Position numbers and translations under genes: made by a program. From assembly GCF_023008585.1 (NCBI RefSeq), contig NZ_CP095391.1:1-64000 (forward strand): a stretch of DNA of 64,000 nucleotides, written 5' to 3'. The DNA comes from Natribaculum breve (GTDB lineage: Archaea; Halobacteriota; Halobacteria; Halobacteriales; Natrialbaceae). The notes under the pieces were generated by a model. The model was given only the letters and a program-made list of their open reading frames with translations, searched no databases and was not told the DNA's origin. Shown one piece after another: positions 41,536 through 50,337 of this stretch (position 1 is its first letter; every line of letters starts with the position of its first letter).

Positions 41536-42807
41536 ATGTCTGAGCGATCGGCACGGAGCAGCCTCGAGGAGTCGTTCGAGCGCTATCTCCAGGACAAAGG
41601 GAAAGGTCGGGGCGGCGACGGCGGAAACTACCGTCGGAACGCCGAACGCGAACTCGAGCGTTTCTGGGAGTGGACGTGCGGCGAGCGTGGCGAGTACAAC
41701 GACGGGATCGCTCCCGACGGCCGGAAACCGGAGTTTCGCGACCTCGAGACCGGCGTCTTCCGCGACTACGCACGCCACCTCGCCAGCGATCGCGGGTTGA
41801 AACAGAACACCGTGAAGACGTACTACGCCTACGTCTCAGCGTGGTGTGGCTGGTGCGTCGACGAGGGGTATCTCCCCGTCCACTACGCGAAACGGGCGAG
41901 CGCGACCGAGCCGCTTCCGGACGACGACGGCCGAAAACCGGGCGATCAGCAAGCCTGGGACTCCGAGCAGCGCCTCGCGTTCACGAGATACGTCGACGAA
42001 CAGACCAGAGAGGCCATCGAGGCGTACACGACGCTACCGGCCGAGACGGACCCGCTGGATCGGAAACGGGCGCGATACGACGCCATTCGAGCCGCTCGAG
42101 ATCGCGCACTCGTCTTCGTGATCGCCTTCACCGCCGTCCGGATCGGCGAACTGCTTCGCGATCCGAACGATCCTCGACGACGAGGAGTCAGGTGGGACGA
42201 ACTCGACCTCGAGGAGGGCAGTATGGACGTCTACCGGAAGAAACAGCAGTGGGATTCGGCGAGCCTGCCCGATCCGGTGATCACGCCACTGCGGTCGTAC
42301 AGACGCCTGCTCGAACCGCCGTCCGATCGGTGGCCGTTTTTCCCGACGTTCGACCAGCGAACGCTCGCCGAACTCGTTCGGAGCGCACTCGAGGATCACG
42401 GGCTGAAACCGACCGAGATCGACGAGCGCCGCGAGGAGTATCCCCGTGATCTCCTGCTGGCGGTCGACGAGGGCGTTCGACCGCCGTCGTTGACGACGGA
42501 CGGATCCCGACGCGTGTTACAGCGGTTGACGGCCGACGCGGGCATCGACGTCGACCATCCCAAACACGACTATCTCGCACCTCACGGTGGCCGCCGCGGA
42601 ATGGGCGAAGTACTCGTCCGTGCGTTCGGCTACACGGTCGCGGCACGGTATCTCGACAACAGCGAGGAGATGGTCCGCGAACGGTACTCCCACATCGAGG
42701 CAGGCGAGCTCGGCGACCTCGCGACGGAAGCGCTCGGCGAAGTCGACGACAGGGTCGTTACGTCCACCAGTTCGGGCCCGTCGGAGAGCGATCGATACTC
42801 GATCTGA
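41536..42807 (+). CDS. Tyrosine recombinase/integrase
   Basis: 423 residues, XerC/D-like phage integrase fold. The N-terminal SAM-like core-binding domain spans about 10-115. Catalytic residues: Arg in TAVRIGELLRD, Lys in VYRKKQQWD, HxxR in PHGGRRGMGE, and the nucleophile Tyr in RERYSHIEAGEL near residue 385. Haloarchaeal integrases of this type integrate or resolve plasmids and proviruses. No attachment repeat or tRNA gene is visible beside it. Confidence 0.9.
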   Translation: MSERSARSSLEESFERYLQDKGKGRGGDGGNYRRNAERELERFWEWTCGERGEYNDGIAPDGRKPEFRDLETGVFRDYARHLASDRGLKQNTVKTYYAYVSAWCGWCVDEGYLPVHYAKRASATEPLPDDDGRKPGDQQAWDSEQRLAFTRYVDEQTREAIEAYTTLPAETDPLDRKRARYDAIRAARDRALVFVIAFTAVRIGELLRDPNDPRRRGVRWDELDLEEGSMDVYRKKQQWDSASLPDPVITPLRSYRRLLEPPSDRWPFFPTFDQRTLAELVRSALEDHGLKPTEIDERREEYPRDLLLAVDEGVRPPSLTTDGSRRVLQRLTADAGIDVDHPKHDYLAPHGGRRGMGEVLVRAFGYTVAARYLDNSEEMVRERYSHIEAGELGDLATEALGEVDDRVVTSTSSGPSESDRYSI

Positions 42808-42938
42808 AATCGATCGACGTGTCGCGTCACTCCGAATCACTCGTGGATAGCAGCCTTCGTAGTAGCTTTCGCTACCTCGAGACAGCAGCTCCATACGGCC
42901 ATCGATAAACTATTATATGCTATATCAAGTTCGTCGGG

Positions 42939-44984
42939 TGGTGCTGCGAATACCCCAAAATCCGTGCACGAGATTCGCGTCTGTCGGTAGGAATCGATCC
43001 CGAATACAGGGCCGATCAAGGAATCACGACCGCCACTCACCACCCGTGAGTGGCGGTCGGGTGGGCGAAAACGGTATAATCAGTCGATTTAGACAGTGAT
43101 ACCTCTCAGAAAGGGCAAGCACGGGGCGGGATCTACAGCAATGCGCTCACCTCCCTCCGGAGGAACGCACGAAACCGCGGGGCAGTCACCCGCGGTTTCG
43201 TGCGAAACTCGATGATGTCGATCAACGTCTGGACGAGAAAGTCCACAAGCAACCATAGATCGTACAGTAGAACTGCGAAGCCGAAGTGGAATAACCGGAT
43301 AGAGAAGTTTGTCGACGTCGTCCACGGTGCGAACTCCTTGATCTTACTATAGGCCGTTTCGATCCCGCCTCGGCGTCTGTAGCGAGTGATTTGCTTTTTC
43401 GTCAAGCGACGGTCAAGACCAATCTCGTCGTTTACGTCGAGATTGGTCGCAAATACCTGCATCTCGTCGCAGTCCTCGTCTGGCGGGAGTCCAACCAGCG
43501 TCGTCTCAGCTCTGGTGTTGGAGACACCATGTTTTACCGGCCCGTACACCGCGTGCTCGGATTTGACTGTCACTTGCTTTTGTCCCTCTACATCCGTGTC
43601 CATGCGCGCGATGAACCGCTTGACGCGGTCATCGCGCGGTGCCGGAATCACGTAGAAAAGGTCTCGCTGTTCGAGTACCGAAAATACGTCCGTGGCGTAG
43701 AACTCCCGATCAGCGTAGAGTCGCCGCGTATGAACGCGACAGACGTCGTTGACGTGGTCGACGAGTCGGCGAACGATATCGCCGACTCGGTAACTCCTGT
43801 TTTTGCCAGGATAGCTCTCTGGGTCGTGGTAATCAGCGTGCCCGACTGGAAGCATCGCAGCTGCGAAGTGAACGTTGTCTCCAACAACGTTCGCGGTTGC
43901 AAACTTGTAGCACCAGTTGTAGGACTTGTCCTTTGGCGCACCCTGGACACGTACGAGTTCCTCACGCTCCCCGTAGAAAGCGACGTAGGTCATGTCGATC
44001 GACAGCATGACTGGTGTCTCGAACTCCAAGCGAGGCTTGGCCCGCGTCAAGACGCGGGCCGCGCTTTGGTTGACCATCTCCGCGATTTGTGTCGTGAAAG
44101 GTCCTTGATCGCCTCCAGAAGCGTCTCTCCACTCGGTCCGTCCTCGTAGAAGGGATCGTCGAGATCTGGGTCAGGATTGACGAAATCGCCGTAGGTTTCG
44201 GCACCGCCGTTAGCGGCGGTGCCTGTCAGCCCGAGACAGGCCTCCAGCATCAGGAGTTCCTCGTCGTCGTAAACCGGGTCATCAGGTCGGTCAAACTCAA
44301 AGGCAGGCAACACGACAGTTTGGAGTTCGTCGAGGAGATCACGTGTTTTCCTCCGAATGAGACGGTTGACTGTGCGCTTCGAGGAGCCTGTTGGCTCCTC
44401 CGAAGCGCTGTCTTCGTACGGTGTCCCGATCGGACTACCGCGTTCGGCGGCCAACGCTTGGATCTGACGAGTAGCGGTCTCGATCGTGGGTTGGAGGTCC
44501 GCAAACCGATTAGTCTGTGCCCGGGAGATCGTGCTTCGTGAAGGTGTGTCGTCGGGATTAAAGCCAAGAGCATCCGCAAGTTGAGGGTCACTGTCGAGCG
44601 TCCGATGGAGCCAGCCATCGGACGCGTCTTCGAGTTCCTTCAGGAGAATCGCCCGGAGCATCGGTTCGAACGGTTTAGAGTCGTGCCAATGGGGAATGGG
44701 ATCAGCATGGCAGTATTGGCTGACGTCGAGGTGAGTGACCAACTCGGCCGCAGAGGTCGTCTTGTCGACGACCTCGGCGGCTTGCTTGGTTAGGGGCAGC
44801 CACCCGCCTGAGAGTGGACCGATATCTTGTAGGCGCTCGTCAACTGATCGTTGAGTGCGGCTGTCATCAGCAGCCGCAACACGATCTGACCAGTTGTTTG
44901 TCACAGTGGGGGACGAATCGTCCCCCACCGGTCAGTTAATCGATGTTGAGATTCCGTGCACGGATTCTGTCATTCGTAGCTACA
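42939..44984 (-). mobile_element. Tandem IS copy 1 (transposase frameshifted)
   Basis: About 2.05 kb. Ends are imperfect inverted repeats sharing CGAAT...AATCCGTGCACG (left near 42939-42975, right near 44953-44984). The left flank has TCGTCGGG and the right flank GCGTCGGGG. It is nearly identical to copy 3 but its transposase carries a 1-bp deletion. Confidence 0.85.
43133..44928 (-). pseudogene. Transposase of tandem IS copy 1, 1-bp frameshift
   Basis: Same sequence as the intact 598-residue transposase at 47220-49016, but GTGTCGTGAAAGG at about 44089-44101 has lost one G relative to GTGTCGGTGAAAGG in copy 3. The frame breaks after residue about 280 (IKDLS) so the two halves are 44047-44928 and 43133-44077. 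The DDE catalytic part is thereby separated from the N-terminus. It could be transposed in trans by copy 3. Confidence 0.93.
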
Positions 44985-45078
44985 GCGTCGGGGTAGCGTT
45001 GCGAATGCTCCCATATCTGTGCACGAGATCTCTGCTAATCTGGGTCTACATCTCGATTTCGAACACAAATTGGACACT

Positions 45079-45113
45079 CACAACTGCCACTCGACAAATG
45101 AGTGGCAGTTGTG
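45079..45113. terminator. Terminator hairpin of tandem IS copy 2
   Basis: CACAACTGCCACTC (45079-45092) pairs perfectly with GAGTGGCAGTTGTG (45100-45113). It sits about 70 bp downstream of the transposase stop, inside the element. The copy 3 equivalent is at 47111-47143. Confidence 0.7.
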
Positions 45114-45184
45114 TGCGGGATTCTGAGGAAAGTAGGTCGTTTGGACAGCAATGCCTCTCACAGGGGGCAGACACGGAGTGGATT

Positions 45185-46939
45185 TCACAGCAATTCGATC
45201 AACCTCCGGGTGAGAAAGCCACGAAACCGCGGGGCTGTGACCCGCGGTTTCGTGCGGAACTCAACGATATCGAGTAATGTCTGGACAAGAAAATCAACCA
45301 GCAGCCACATATCGTACAAGAGGACGGCGAACCCGAAGTGGAACAACCGCACCGAGAAGTTCCTTGACGTCGTCCAGGGTGCGAACTTTTTGATGCTGCT
45401 GTAGGCATTTTCGATTCCGCCCCGCCAGGTATACCGTTTGATCTTCTTGCGAGTCTGGCGTCGATCGAGACCAATCTCGTCGTTCACGGCGAGATTGGTC
45501 AGAAACACCTGGCGTCCATCATAATCCTCATCCGGCGGAAGTCCGACCAGCGTCGTCTCTGCCCTGCTATTGGTTACTCCATTTTTTACCGGACCGTACA
45601 TCGCGTGCTCGTCTTTTACTGCGACGTCGTCGTCCATCTGCGCGATGAACCGCTTGACGCGGTCATCGCGCTTGGCTGGAATTACGTAGAAGAGATTCCG
45701 CTCCTCAAGCGCTGCTACAACGTCTGTCGCGTGGAACCACCTGTCTGCATAGACTCGCCGTACGCTGAGACGGGCTCGGTTTTCGACGATGTCCACGAGC
45801 CGGCGGACGATCCCGCCGGCTCGGTGAGACTTGTCTTCGCCAGGATACGCTTCAGGATCGTGATTATCGGCGTTGCCGACTGGGACCATCGCGACCGCGA
45901 ACTGAACGTTGTCCCCGACAACGTTCGCGGTCGCAAACTTGTGACACCAGTCGTACTCTTTGTCTTCAGGTGCACCTTGCACCCGGACCAGTTCCTCGCG
46001 CTCACCCGAGTAGGCGACGTAGGTCATATCGATCGCGAGCATGATCGGACGCTCGAACTCAACAGATGGCTTGGCCCGCGTCAAGACGCGGGTCAAGCCG
46101 CGATTGACCATCTCCGCAATCTCCGACGGCTCGAGGCATTTAATCGCCGTTAACAGGGTTTCTCCGGTCGGTCCATCCTTGAAGAACGGATCGCCGAGGT
46201 CAGGGTCAGGATTGACATGATCGCCGTAGGTCTCGGCACCGCCGTTGGCGGCGGTGCCTGTGACCCCGAGTAACGTCTCTAACCGCAGCAATTCTTCGTC
46301 GTCGTAGATAGATCCGCTTGGACGGTCGAAGTCGAATGCTGGGAACACGACGGTTGTAAGTTCCTCGAGGACTTCACGAGTTTTTCCTCGAATGAGTCGG
46401 TTGACCGTACGCTTCGAGGAGCCCGCAGGCTCCTCGGAAGCGCCCTCTGTGTATGGCGCGCCGATCGGACTGCCTCGCCTAGCGGCAAGTGTCCGAATCT
46501 GGCGCACGCATACCTCGATCGTTGTCTGTAACCCTTGGAAACGGCTTTGTCGCGCACGCGTGATCGTGCTTCGATCAGGGACCTCAGTCGGATCGAATCC
46601 AAGTGCAGTAGCGACCGACGAATCGGTAGTAAGCGTCCGATGCACGGCAGCATCGGACGCGTCCTCGAGTTCACGGAGGAGAACCGTCCGAAGCATTGGT
46701 TCGAACGGCTTGGAGTCGTGCCACGCTGGGTATGCGTCGTCTCGTGTGTAGGAACTGACATCGAGGTGAGAGACGAGATCGACCGCAGAGGCCGTCTCGT
46801 CGACGACCTCTGCGGCTTGCTTGGTCAACGGATGCCAACCGCCTGAGAGGGAATCGTTATTTTGGAGGCGCTCATCAACGGATCGTGGGTCGCGGCTGTC
46901 TTCAGCAGCCGCGACCCGATCTGACCGATTTGTGATCAC
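45185..46939 (-). CDS. IS4-superfamily DDE transposase (tandem copy 2)
   Basis: 584 residues, intact. Blocks: MLAIDMTYVAYSGEREELV (first Asp), RRVYADRWFHATDVVAAL (second Asp), YTWRGGIENAYSSIK (Y-(2)-R-(3)-E-(6)-K). Around two thirds of residues match the copy 3 protein by eye. GTG at 46939 starts MITNRSDRVAAAEDS. The gene carries hairpins at the same positions as in copy 3 with changed but still paired bases (see findings). Confidence 0.92.
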   Translation of the reverse strand: MITNRSDRVAAAEDSRDPRSVDERLQNNDSLSGGWHPLTKQAAEVVDETASAVDLVSHLDVSSYTRDDAYPAWHDSKPFEPMLRTVLLRELEDASDAAVHRTLTTDSSVATALGFDPTEVPDRSTITRARQSRFQGLQTTIEVCVRQIRTLAARRGSPIGAPYTEGASEEPAGSSKRTVNRLIRGKTREVLEELTTVVFPAFDFDRPSGSIYDDEELLRLETLLGVTGTAANGGAETYGDHVNPDPDLGDPFFKDGPTGETLLTAIKCLEPSEIAEMVNRGLTRVLTRAKPSVEFERPIMLAIDMTYVAYSGEREELVRVQGAPEDKEYDWCHKFATANVVGDNVQFAVAMVPVGNADNHDPEAYPGEDKSHRAGGIVRRLVDIVENRARLSVRRVYADRWFHATDVVAALEERNLFYVIPAKRDDRVKRFIAQMDDDVAVKDEHAMYGPVKNGVTNSRAETTLVGLPPDEDYDGRQVFLTNLAVNDEIGLDRRQTRKKIKRYTWRGGIENAYSSIKKFAPWTTSRNFSVRLFHFGFAVLLYDMWLLVDFLVQTLLDIVEFRTKPRVTAPRFRGFLTRRLIELL

Positions 46940-47110
46940 TCGGGGGACTGTTCGTCCCCCATCGGTCAGTGTATCGATGTATCCCGTGCACAGATTCTGT
47001 CGTTCGCAACGCTACCGTCGGGTGGTGCTGCGAATACCCCAAAATCCGTGCACGAGATTCGCGTCTGTCGGTAGGAATCGATCCCGAATACAGGGCCGAT
47101 CAAGGAATCA

Positions 47111-47143
47111 CGACCGCCACTCACCACCCGTGAGTGGCGGTCG
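47111..47143. terminator. Terminator hairpin of tandem IS copy 3
   Basis: CGACCGCCACTCA (47111-47123) pairs perfectly with TGAGTGGCGGTCG (47131-47143), about 75 bp downstream of the transposase stop. Identical in copy 1 at about 43029-43061. Confidence 0.7.
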
Positions 47144-47219
47144 GGTGGGCGAAAACGGTATAATCATCAGTCGATTTAGACAGTGATACCTCTCAGAAAG
47201 GGCAAGCACGGGGCGGGAT

Positions 47220-49016
47220 CTACAGCAATGCGCTCACCTCCCTCCGGAGGAACGCACGAAACCGCGGGGCAGTCACCCGCGGTTTCGTGCGAAACTCGAT
47301 GATGTCGATCAACGTCTGGACGAGAAAGTCCACAAGCAACCATAGATCGTACAGTAGAACTGCGAAGCCGAAGTGGAATAACCGGATAGAGAAGTTTGTC
47401 GACGTCGTCCACGGTGCGAACTCCTTGATCTTACTATAGGCCGTTTCGATCCCGCCTCGGCGTCTGTAGCGAGTGATTTGCTTTTTCGTCAAGCGACGGT
47501 CAAGACCAATCTCGTCGTTTACGTCGAGATTGGTCGCAAATACCTGCATCTCGTCGCAGTCCTCGTCTGGCGGGAGTCCAACCAGCGTCGTCTCAGCTCT
47601 GGTGTTGGAGACACCATGTTTTACCGGCCCGTACACCGCGTGCTCGGATTTGACTGTCACTTGCTTTTGTCCCTCTACATCCGTGTCCATGCGCGCGATG
47701 AACCGCTTGACGCGGTCATCGCGCGGTGCCGGAATCACGTAGAAAAGGTCTCGCTGTTCGAGTACCGAAAATACGTCCGTGGCGTAGAACTCCCGATCAG
47801 CGTAGAGTCGCCGCGTATGAACGCGACAGACGTCGTTGACGTGGTCGACGAGTCGGCGAACGATATCGCCGACTCGGTAACTCCTGTTTTTGCCAGGATA
47901 GCTCTCTGGGTCGTGGTAATCAGCGTGCCCGACTGGAAGCATCGCAGCTGCGAAGTGAACGTTGTCTCCAACAACGTTCGCGGTTGCAAACTTGTAGCAC
48001 CAGTTGTAGGACTTGTCCTTTGGCGCACCCTGGACACGTACGAGTTCCTCACGCTCCCCGTAGAAAGCGACGTAGGTCATGTCGATCGACAGCATGACTG
48101 GTGTCTCGAACTCCAAGCGAGGCTTGGCCCGCGTCAAGACGCGGGCCGCGCTTTGGTTGACCATCTCCGCGATTTGTGTCGGTGAAAGGTCCTTGATCGC
48201 CTCCAGAAGCGTCTCTCCACTCGGTCCGTCCTCGTAGAAGGGATCGTCGAGATCTGGGTCAGGATTGACGAAATCGCCGTAGGTTTCGGCACCGCCGTTA
48301 GCGGCGGTGCCTGTCAGCCCGAGACAGGCCTCCAGCATCAGGAGTTCCTCGTCGTCGTAAACCGGGTCATCAGGCCGGTCAAACTCGAAGGCAGGCAACA
48401 CGACAGTTTGGAGTTCGTCGAGGAGATCACGTGTTTTCCTCCGAATGAGACGGTTGACTGTGCGCTTCGAGGAGCCTGTTGGCTCCTCCGAAGCGCTGTC
48501 TTCGTACGGTGTCCCGATCGGACTACCGCGTTCGGCGGCCAACGCTTGGATCTGACGAGTAGCAGTCTCGATCGTGGATTGGAGGTCCGCAAACCGATTA
48601 GTCTGTGCCCGAGAGATCGTGCTTCGTGAAGGTGTGTCGTCGGGATTAAAGCCAAGAGCATCCGCAAGTTGAGGGTCACTGTCGAGCGTCCGATGGAGCC
48701 AGCCATCGGACGCGTCTTCGAGTTCCTTCAGGAGGATCGCCCGGAGCATCGGTTCGAACGGTTTAGAGTCGTGCCAATTGGGAATGGGATCAGCATGGCA
48801 GTATTGGCTGACGTCGAGGTGAGTGACCAACTCGGCCGCAGAGGTCGTCTTGTCGACGACCTCGGCGGCTTGCTTGGTTAGGGGCAGCCACCCGCCTGAG
48901 AGTGGACCGATATCTTGTAGGCGCTCGTCAACTGATCGTTGAGTGCGGCTGTCATCAGCAGCCGCAACACGATCTGACCAGTTGTTTGTCACAGTGGGGG
49001 ACGAATCGTCCCCCAC
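47220..49016 (-). CDS. IS4-superfamily DDE transposase (tandem copy 3)
   Basis: 598 residues. First Asp in MLSIDMTYVAFYGEREEL, second Asp in RRLYADREFYATDVFSVL, and YRRRGGIETAYSKIK as the Y-(2)-R-(3)-E-(6)-K signature. The GTG start at 49016 lies inside the arm of a perfect 23-nt palindrome (48994-49016), so an mRNA entering from outside could fold its start region away. A GTG eight codons downstream is an alternative start. The family has no name I can recall with certainty. Confidence 0.92.
   Translation of the reverse strand: MGDDSSPTVTNNWSDRVAAADDSRTQRSVDERLQDIGPLSGGWLPLTKQAAEVVDKTTSAAELVTHLDVSQYCHADPIPNWHDSKPFEPMLRAILLKELEDASDGWLHRTLDSDPQLADALGFNPDDTPSRSTISRAQTNRFADLQSTIETATRQIQALAAERGSPIGTPYEDSASEEPTGSSKRTVNRLIRRKTRDLLDELQTVVLPAFEFDRPDDPVYDDEELLMLEACLGLTGTAANGGAETYGDFVNPDPDLDDPFYEDGPSGETLLEAIKDLSPTQIAEMVNQSAARVLTRAKPRLEFETPVMLSIDMTYVAFYGEREELVRVQGAPKDKSYNWCYKFATANVVGDNVHFAAAMLPVGHADYHDPESYPGKNRSYRVGDIVRRLVDHVNDVCRVHTRRLYADREFYATDVFSVLEQRDLFYVIPAPRDDRVKRFIARMDTDVEGQKQVTVKSEHAVYGPVKHGVSNTRAETTLVGLPPDEDCDEMQVFATNLDVNDEIGLDRRLTKKQITRYRRRGGIETAYSKIKEFAPWTTSTNFSIRLFHFGFAVLLYDLWLLVDFLVQTLIDIIEFRTKPRVTAPRFRAFLRREVSALL
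47253..49016. repeat. Hairpin ladder in the copy 3 transposase gene
   Basis: Arms read directly: 47253-47268/47276-47291 (16 bp), 47504-47514/47525-47535 (11), 47849-47858/47867-47876 (10), 47957-47965/47971-47979 (9), 48126-48135/48138-48147 (10), 48288-48297/48302-48311 (10), 48309-48315/48323-48329 (7), 48462-48476/48481-48496 (15, one bulge), 48686-48696/48703-48713 (11), 48944-48951/48959-48966 (8), 48994-49004/49006-49016 (11). Copy 2 has counterparts at 45220-45254, 45469-45500, 45796-45823, 45904-45926, 46235-46258, 46411-46441, 46633-46660, 46887-46917 and 46942-46960. Confidence 0.88.
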
Positions 49017-49072
49017 CGGTCAGTTAATCGATGTTGAGATTCCGTGCACGGATTCTGTCATTCGTAGCTACA

Positions 49073-49313
49073 GCGTCGCCCTGACGTTCCACAACTTCGG
49101 GATCTCAAATTCGACAAACCACCATACCGTTGACAGCCGTTACGATCGTCCTCAACGACCCCGTTGAGTATCGCGGCGATCGTTATCTGTTGGCCTATTG
49201 TATATTAGTTCGTCTATTATCGAGAAGGCGAGGCCCCGTTCAATTCTGGTCCATAAGTAGACTTATCTACAGCTGTTTCACCAAATCGCGACTCGAACAA
49301 ACCATCGGAGAAG
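49073..49313. other. Spacer with inverted copy of the 37.1-kb repeat
   Basis: 49084-49155 is the reverse complement of 37096-37161 with few differences. The rest (to 49313) is AT-richer and shows no gene. Confidence 0.5.
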
Positions 49314-49664
49314 CTATTGTAGCTCTTCGACGAGCGCAGTCACCGCCTCGTCAACAAGATCACTGTCAAGGCGGCCCTGCCAGAAGTCGATGTCCTCGTG
49401 ATCTATCGATTGGACGCCCCACGGGACGATCTGACTCTCATCCGGCATCCCACCACGAAGCCAACGCTCTTCAGGGATGTCGATGAGGCCGTCCATCCAA
49501 GATTTTGACGTCAACGTTAGCGCGATATACTGGTCGCCGTGGAACGGACGGCCTTCGTGGTTCGAGAGGATCAGCCAGGGCCGAGCGTCTTCCTCGCCTT
49601 TGAAGGGATCATCACCGTAGACGACGTCGCCCCGCTCGAAAATCGGTGTCTCTTCGTCGGTCAC
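49314..49664 (-). CDS. MazF/PemK-like toxin
   Basis: 116 residues. FERGDVVYGDDPF, ARPWLILSN and YIALTLTSKSW follow the MazF/PemK endoribonuclease fold (RGDV start strand, R-P-x-L-I strand, T-S loop). GTG at 49664 overlaps the upstream gene's stop (GTGA), giving an antitoxin-toxin operon. It would cleave mRNA when free. Substrate sequence unknown. Confidence 0.78.
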   Translation of the reverse strand: MTDEETPIFERGDVVYGDDPFKGEEDARPWLILSNHEGRPFHGDQYIALTLTSKSWMDGLIDIPEERWLRGGMPDESQIVPWGVQSIDHEDIDFWQGRLDSDLVDEAVTALVEELQ

Positions 49665-50032
49665 TGTTCGTCCTCGACGCTCGGGTGGGGTTCCTGCGGT
49701 GCGTGCTCGCGCCACGCTTCCTTGTCCTCTGTACCGAGTTGGTCGTTGAACAGAGCCGTTGCTCGTTCGTACCCGCTGTATCCGTCGAGGCGCTCAGCGT
49801 CGTCAGTCACCGCCCAGTACGTCGCCTTGTGTTCGACCAGACCACGGTCCTTCAACCGTGAGAGCGCGGTGCTGACTGCGCCCTCGTCGACGCCGATCTG
49901 GGAGGCGATTTCGCGGGCCTTGAACGCTCGATCCTGGTTGGCGGCGAGAAATCCGAGGACTTGATCAGGCACGGAGAGTTCTTCGAGCTCGTCTTCGCTC
50001 GTGTTCTCGAAGGTGTCTCGGTCGATGGACAT
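49661..50032 (-). CDS. MarR-like HTH protein, probable antitoxin
   Basis: 123 residues with a winged helix at about 20-75 (LSVPDQVLGFLAANQDRAFKAREIASQIGVDEGAVSTALSRLKDRGLV) and an acidic C-terminal tail (TEDKEAWREHAPQEPHPSVEDEQ) that could wrap the toxin. Overlap with the MazF-like gene indicates co-translation. A winged-helix antitoxin for a MazF-type toxin differs from the usual AbrB or RHH kind. Confidence 0.75.
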   Translation of the reverse strand: MSIDRDTFENTSEDELEELSVPDQVLGFLAANQDRAFKAREIASQIGVDEGAVSTALSRLKDRGLVEHKATYWAVTDDAERLDGYSGYERATALFNDQLGTEDKEAWREHAPQEPHPSVEDEQ

Positions 50033-50337
50033 CGTTGAATGGGGTACGTCATCCGCTGTAAAGAGTGTTAGGTGTGAAAGCTACGAAAACTCCGAAGGAG
50101 AAATCACTATTGACCACGAAGCGGTTCGAGAACCGTATGCATTGAGACGGCTAGCTGAGGTGTTATATATACTGGCATGGCCGAGGGCTAGTGAACTCGT
50201 CCGACGCTGTCGACGTCGTGCGCTCGAGCGATCGTGACGACGGGTCCGGACTGTTCGGACTGAACGTATATGGTCGGCGTCGAGAACGGTGACACGATGA
50301 GCGACAGGCGAGTCGAAACGAGTCGAGGGTGTGCGTG
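50033..50337. other. Intergenic region upstream of MFS gene
   Basis: 50090-50160 reads in one frame as SEGEITIDHEAVREPYALRRLAEVLYILA, which looks like decayed coding sequence of unknown family. TTATATATACT at 50163-50173 and GTATATGG at about 50266 are TATA-like. GTCCGGAC at 50244-50251 with CGGAC at 50256-50260 forms an operator-like repeat. Confidence 0.4.

Larger units (their letters stand above)
44992..47014 (-). mobile_element. Tandem IS copy 2 (diverged type)
   Basis: About 2.0 kb, related to copies 1 and 3 but clearly diverged. Ends: TAGCGTTGCGAATGCTCCC...TCTGTGCACG on the left and a matching inverse near 46982-47014. Flanked by CGTCGGGG and CCGTCGGGT. Same orientation as its neighbours. 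Confidence 0.85.
47022..49072 (-). mobile_element. Tandem IS copy 3 (intact)
   Basis: About 2.05 kb, near-identical to copy 1. Left flank CCGTCGGGT, right flank GCGTCGCCC. Its transposase is uninterrupted, so this copy is probably the active one. Confidence 0.85.

Noticed and set aside
43391..44149. Plus-strand frame repeated at 47478-48185
   Set aside because: It recurs only because the two IS copies are near-identical; it is antisense to the transposase catalytic region.
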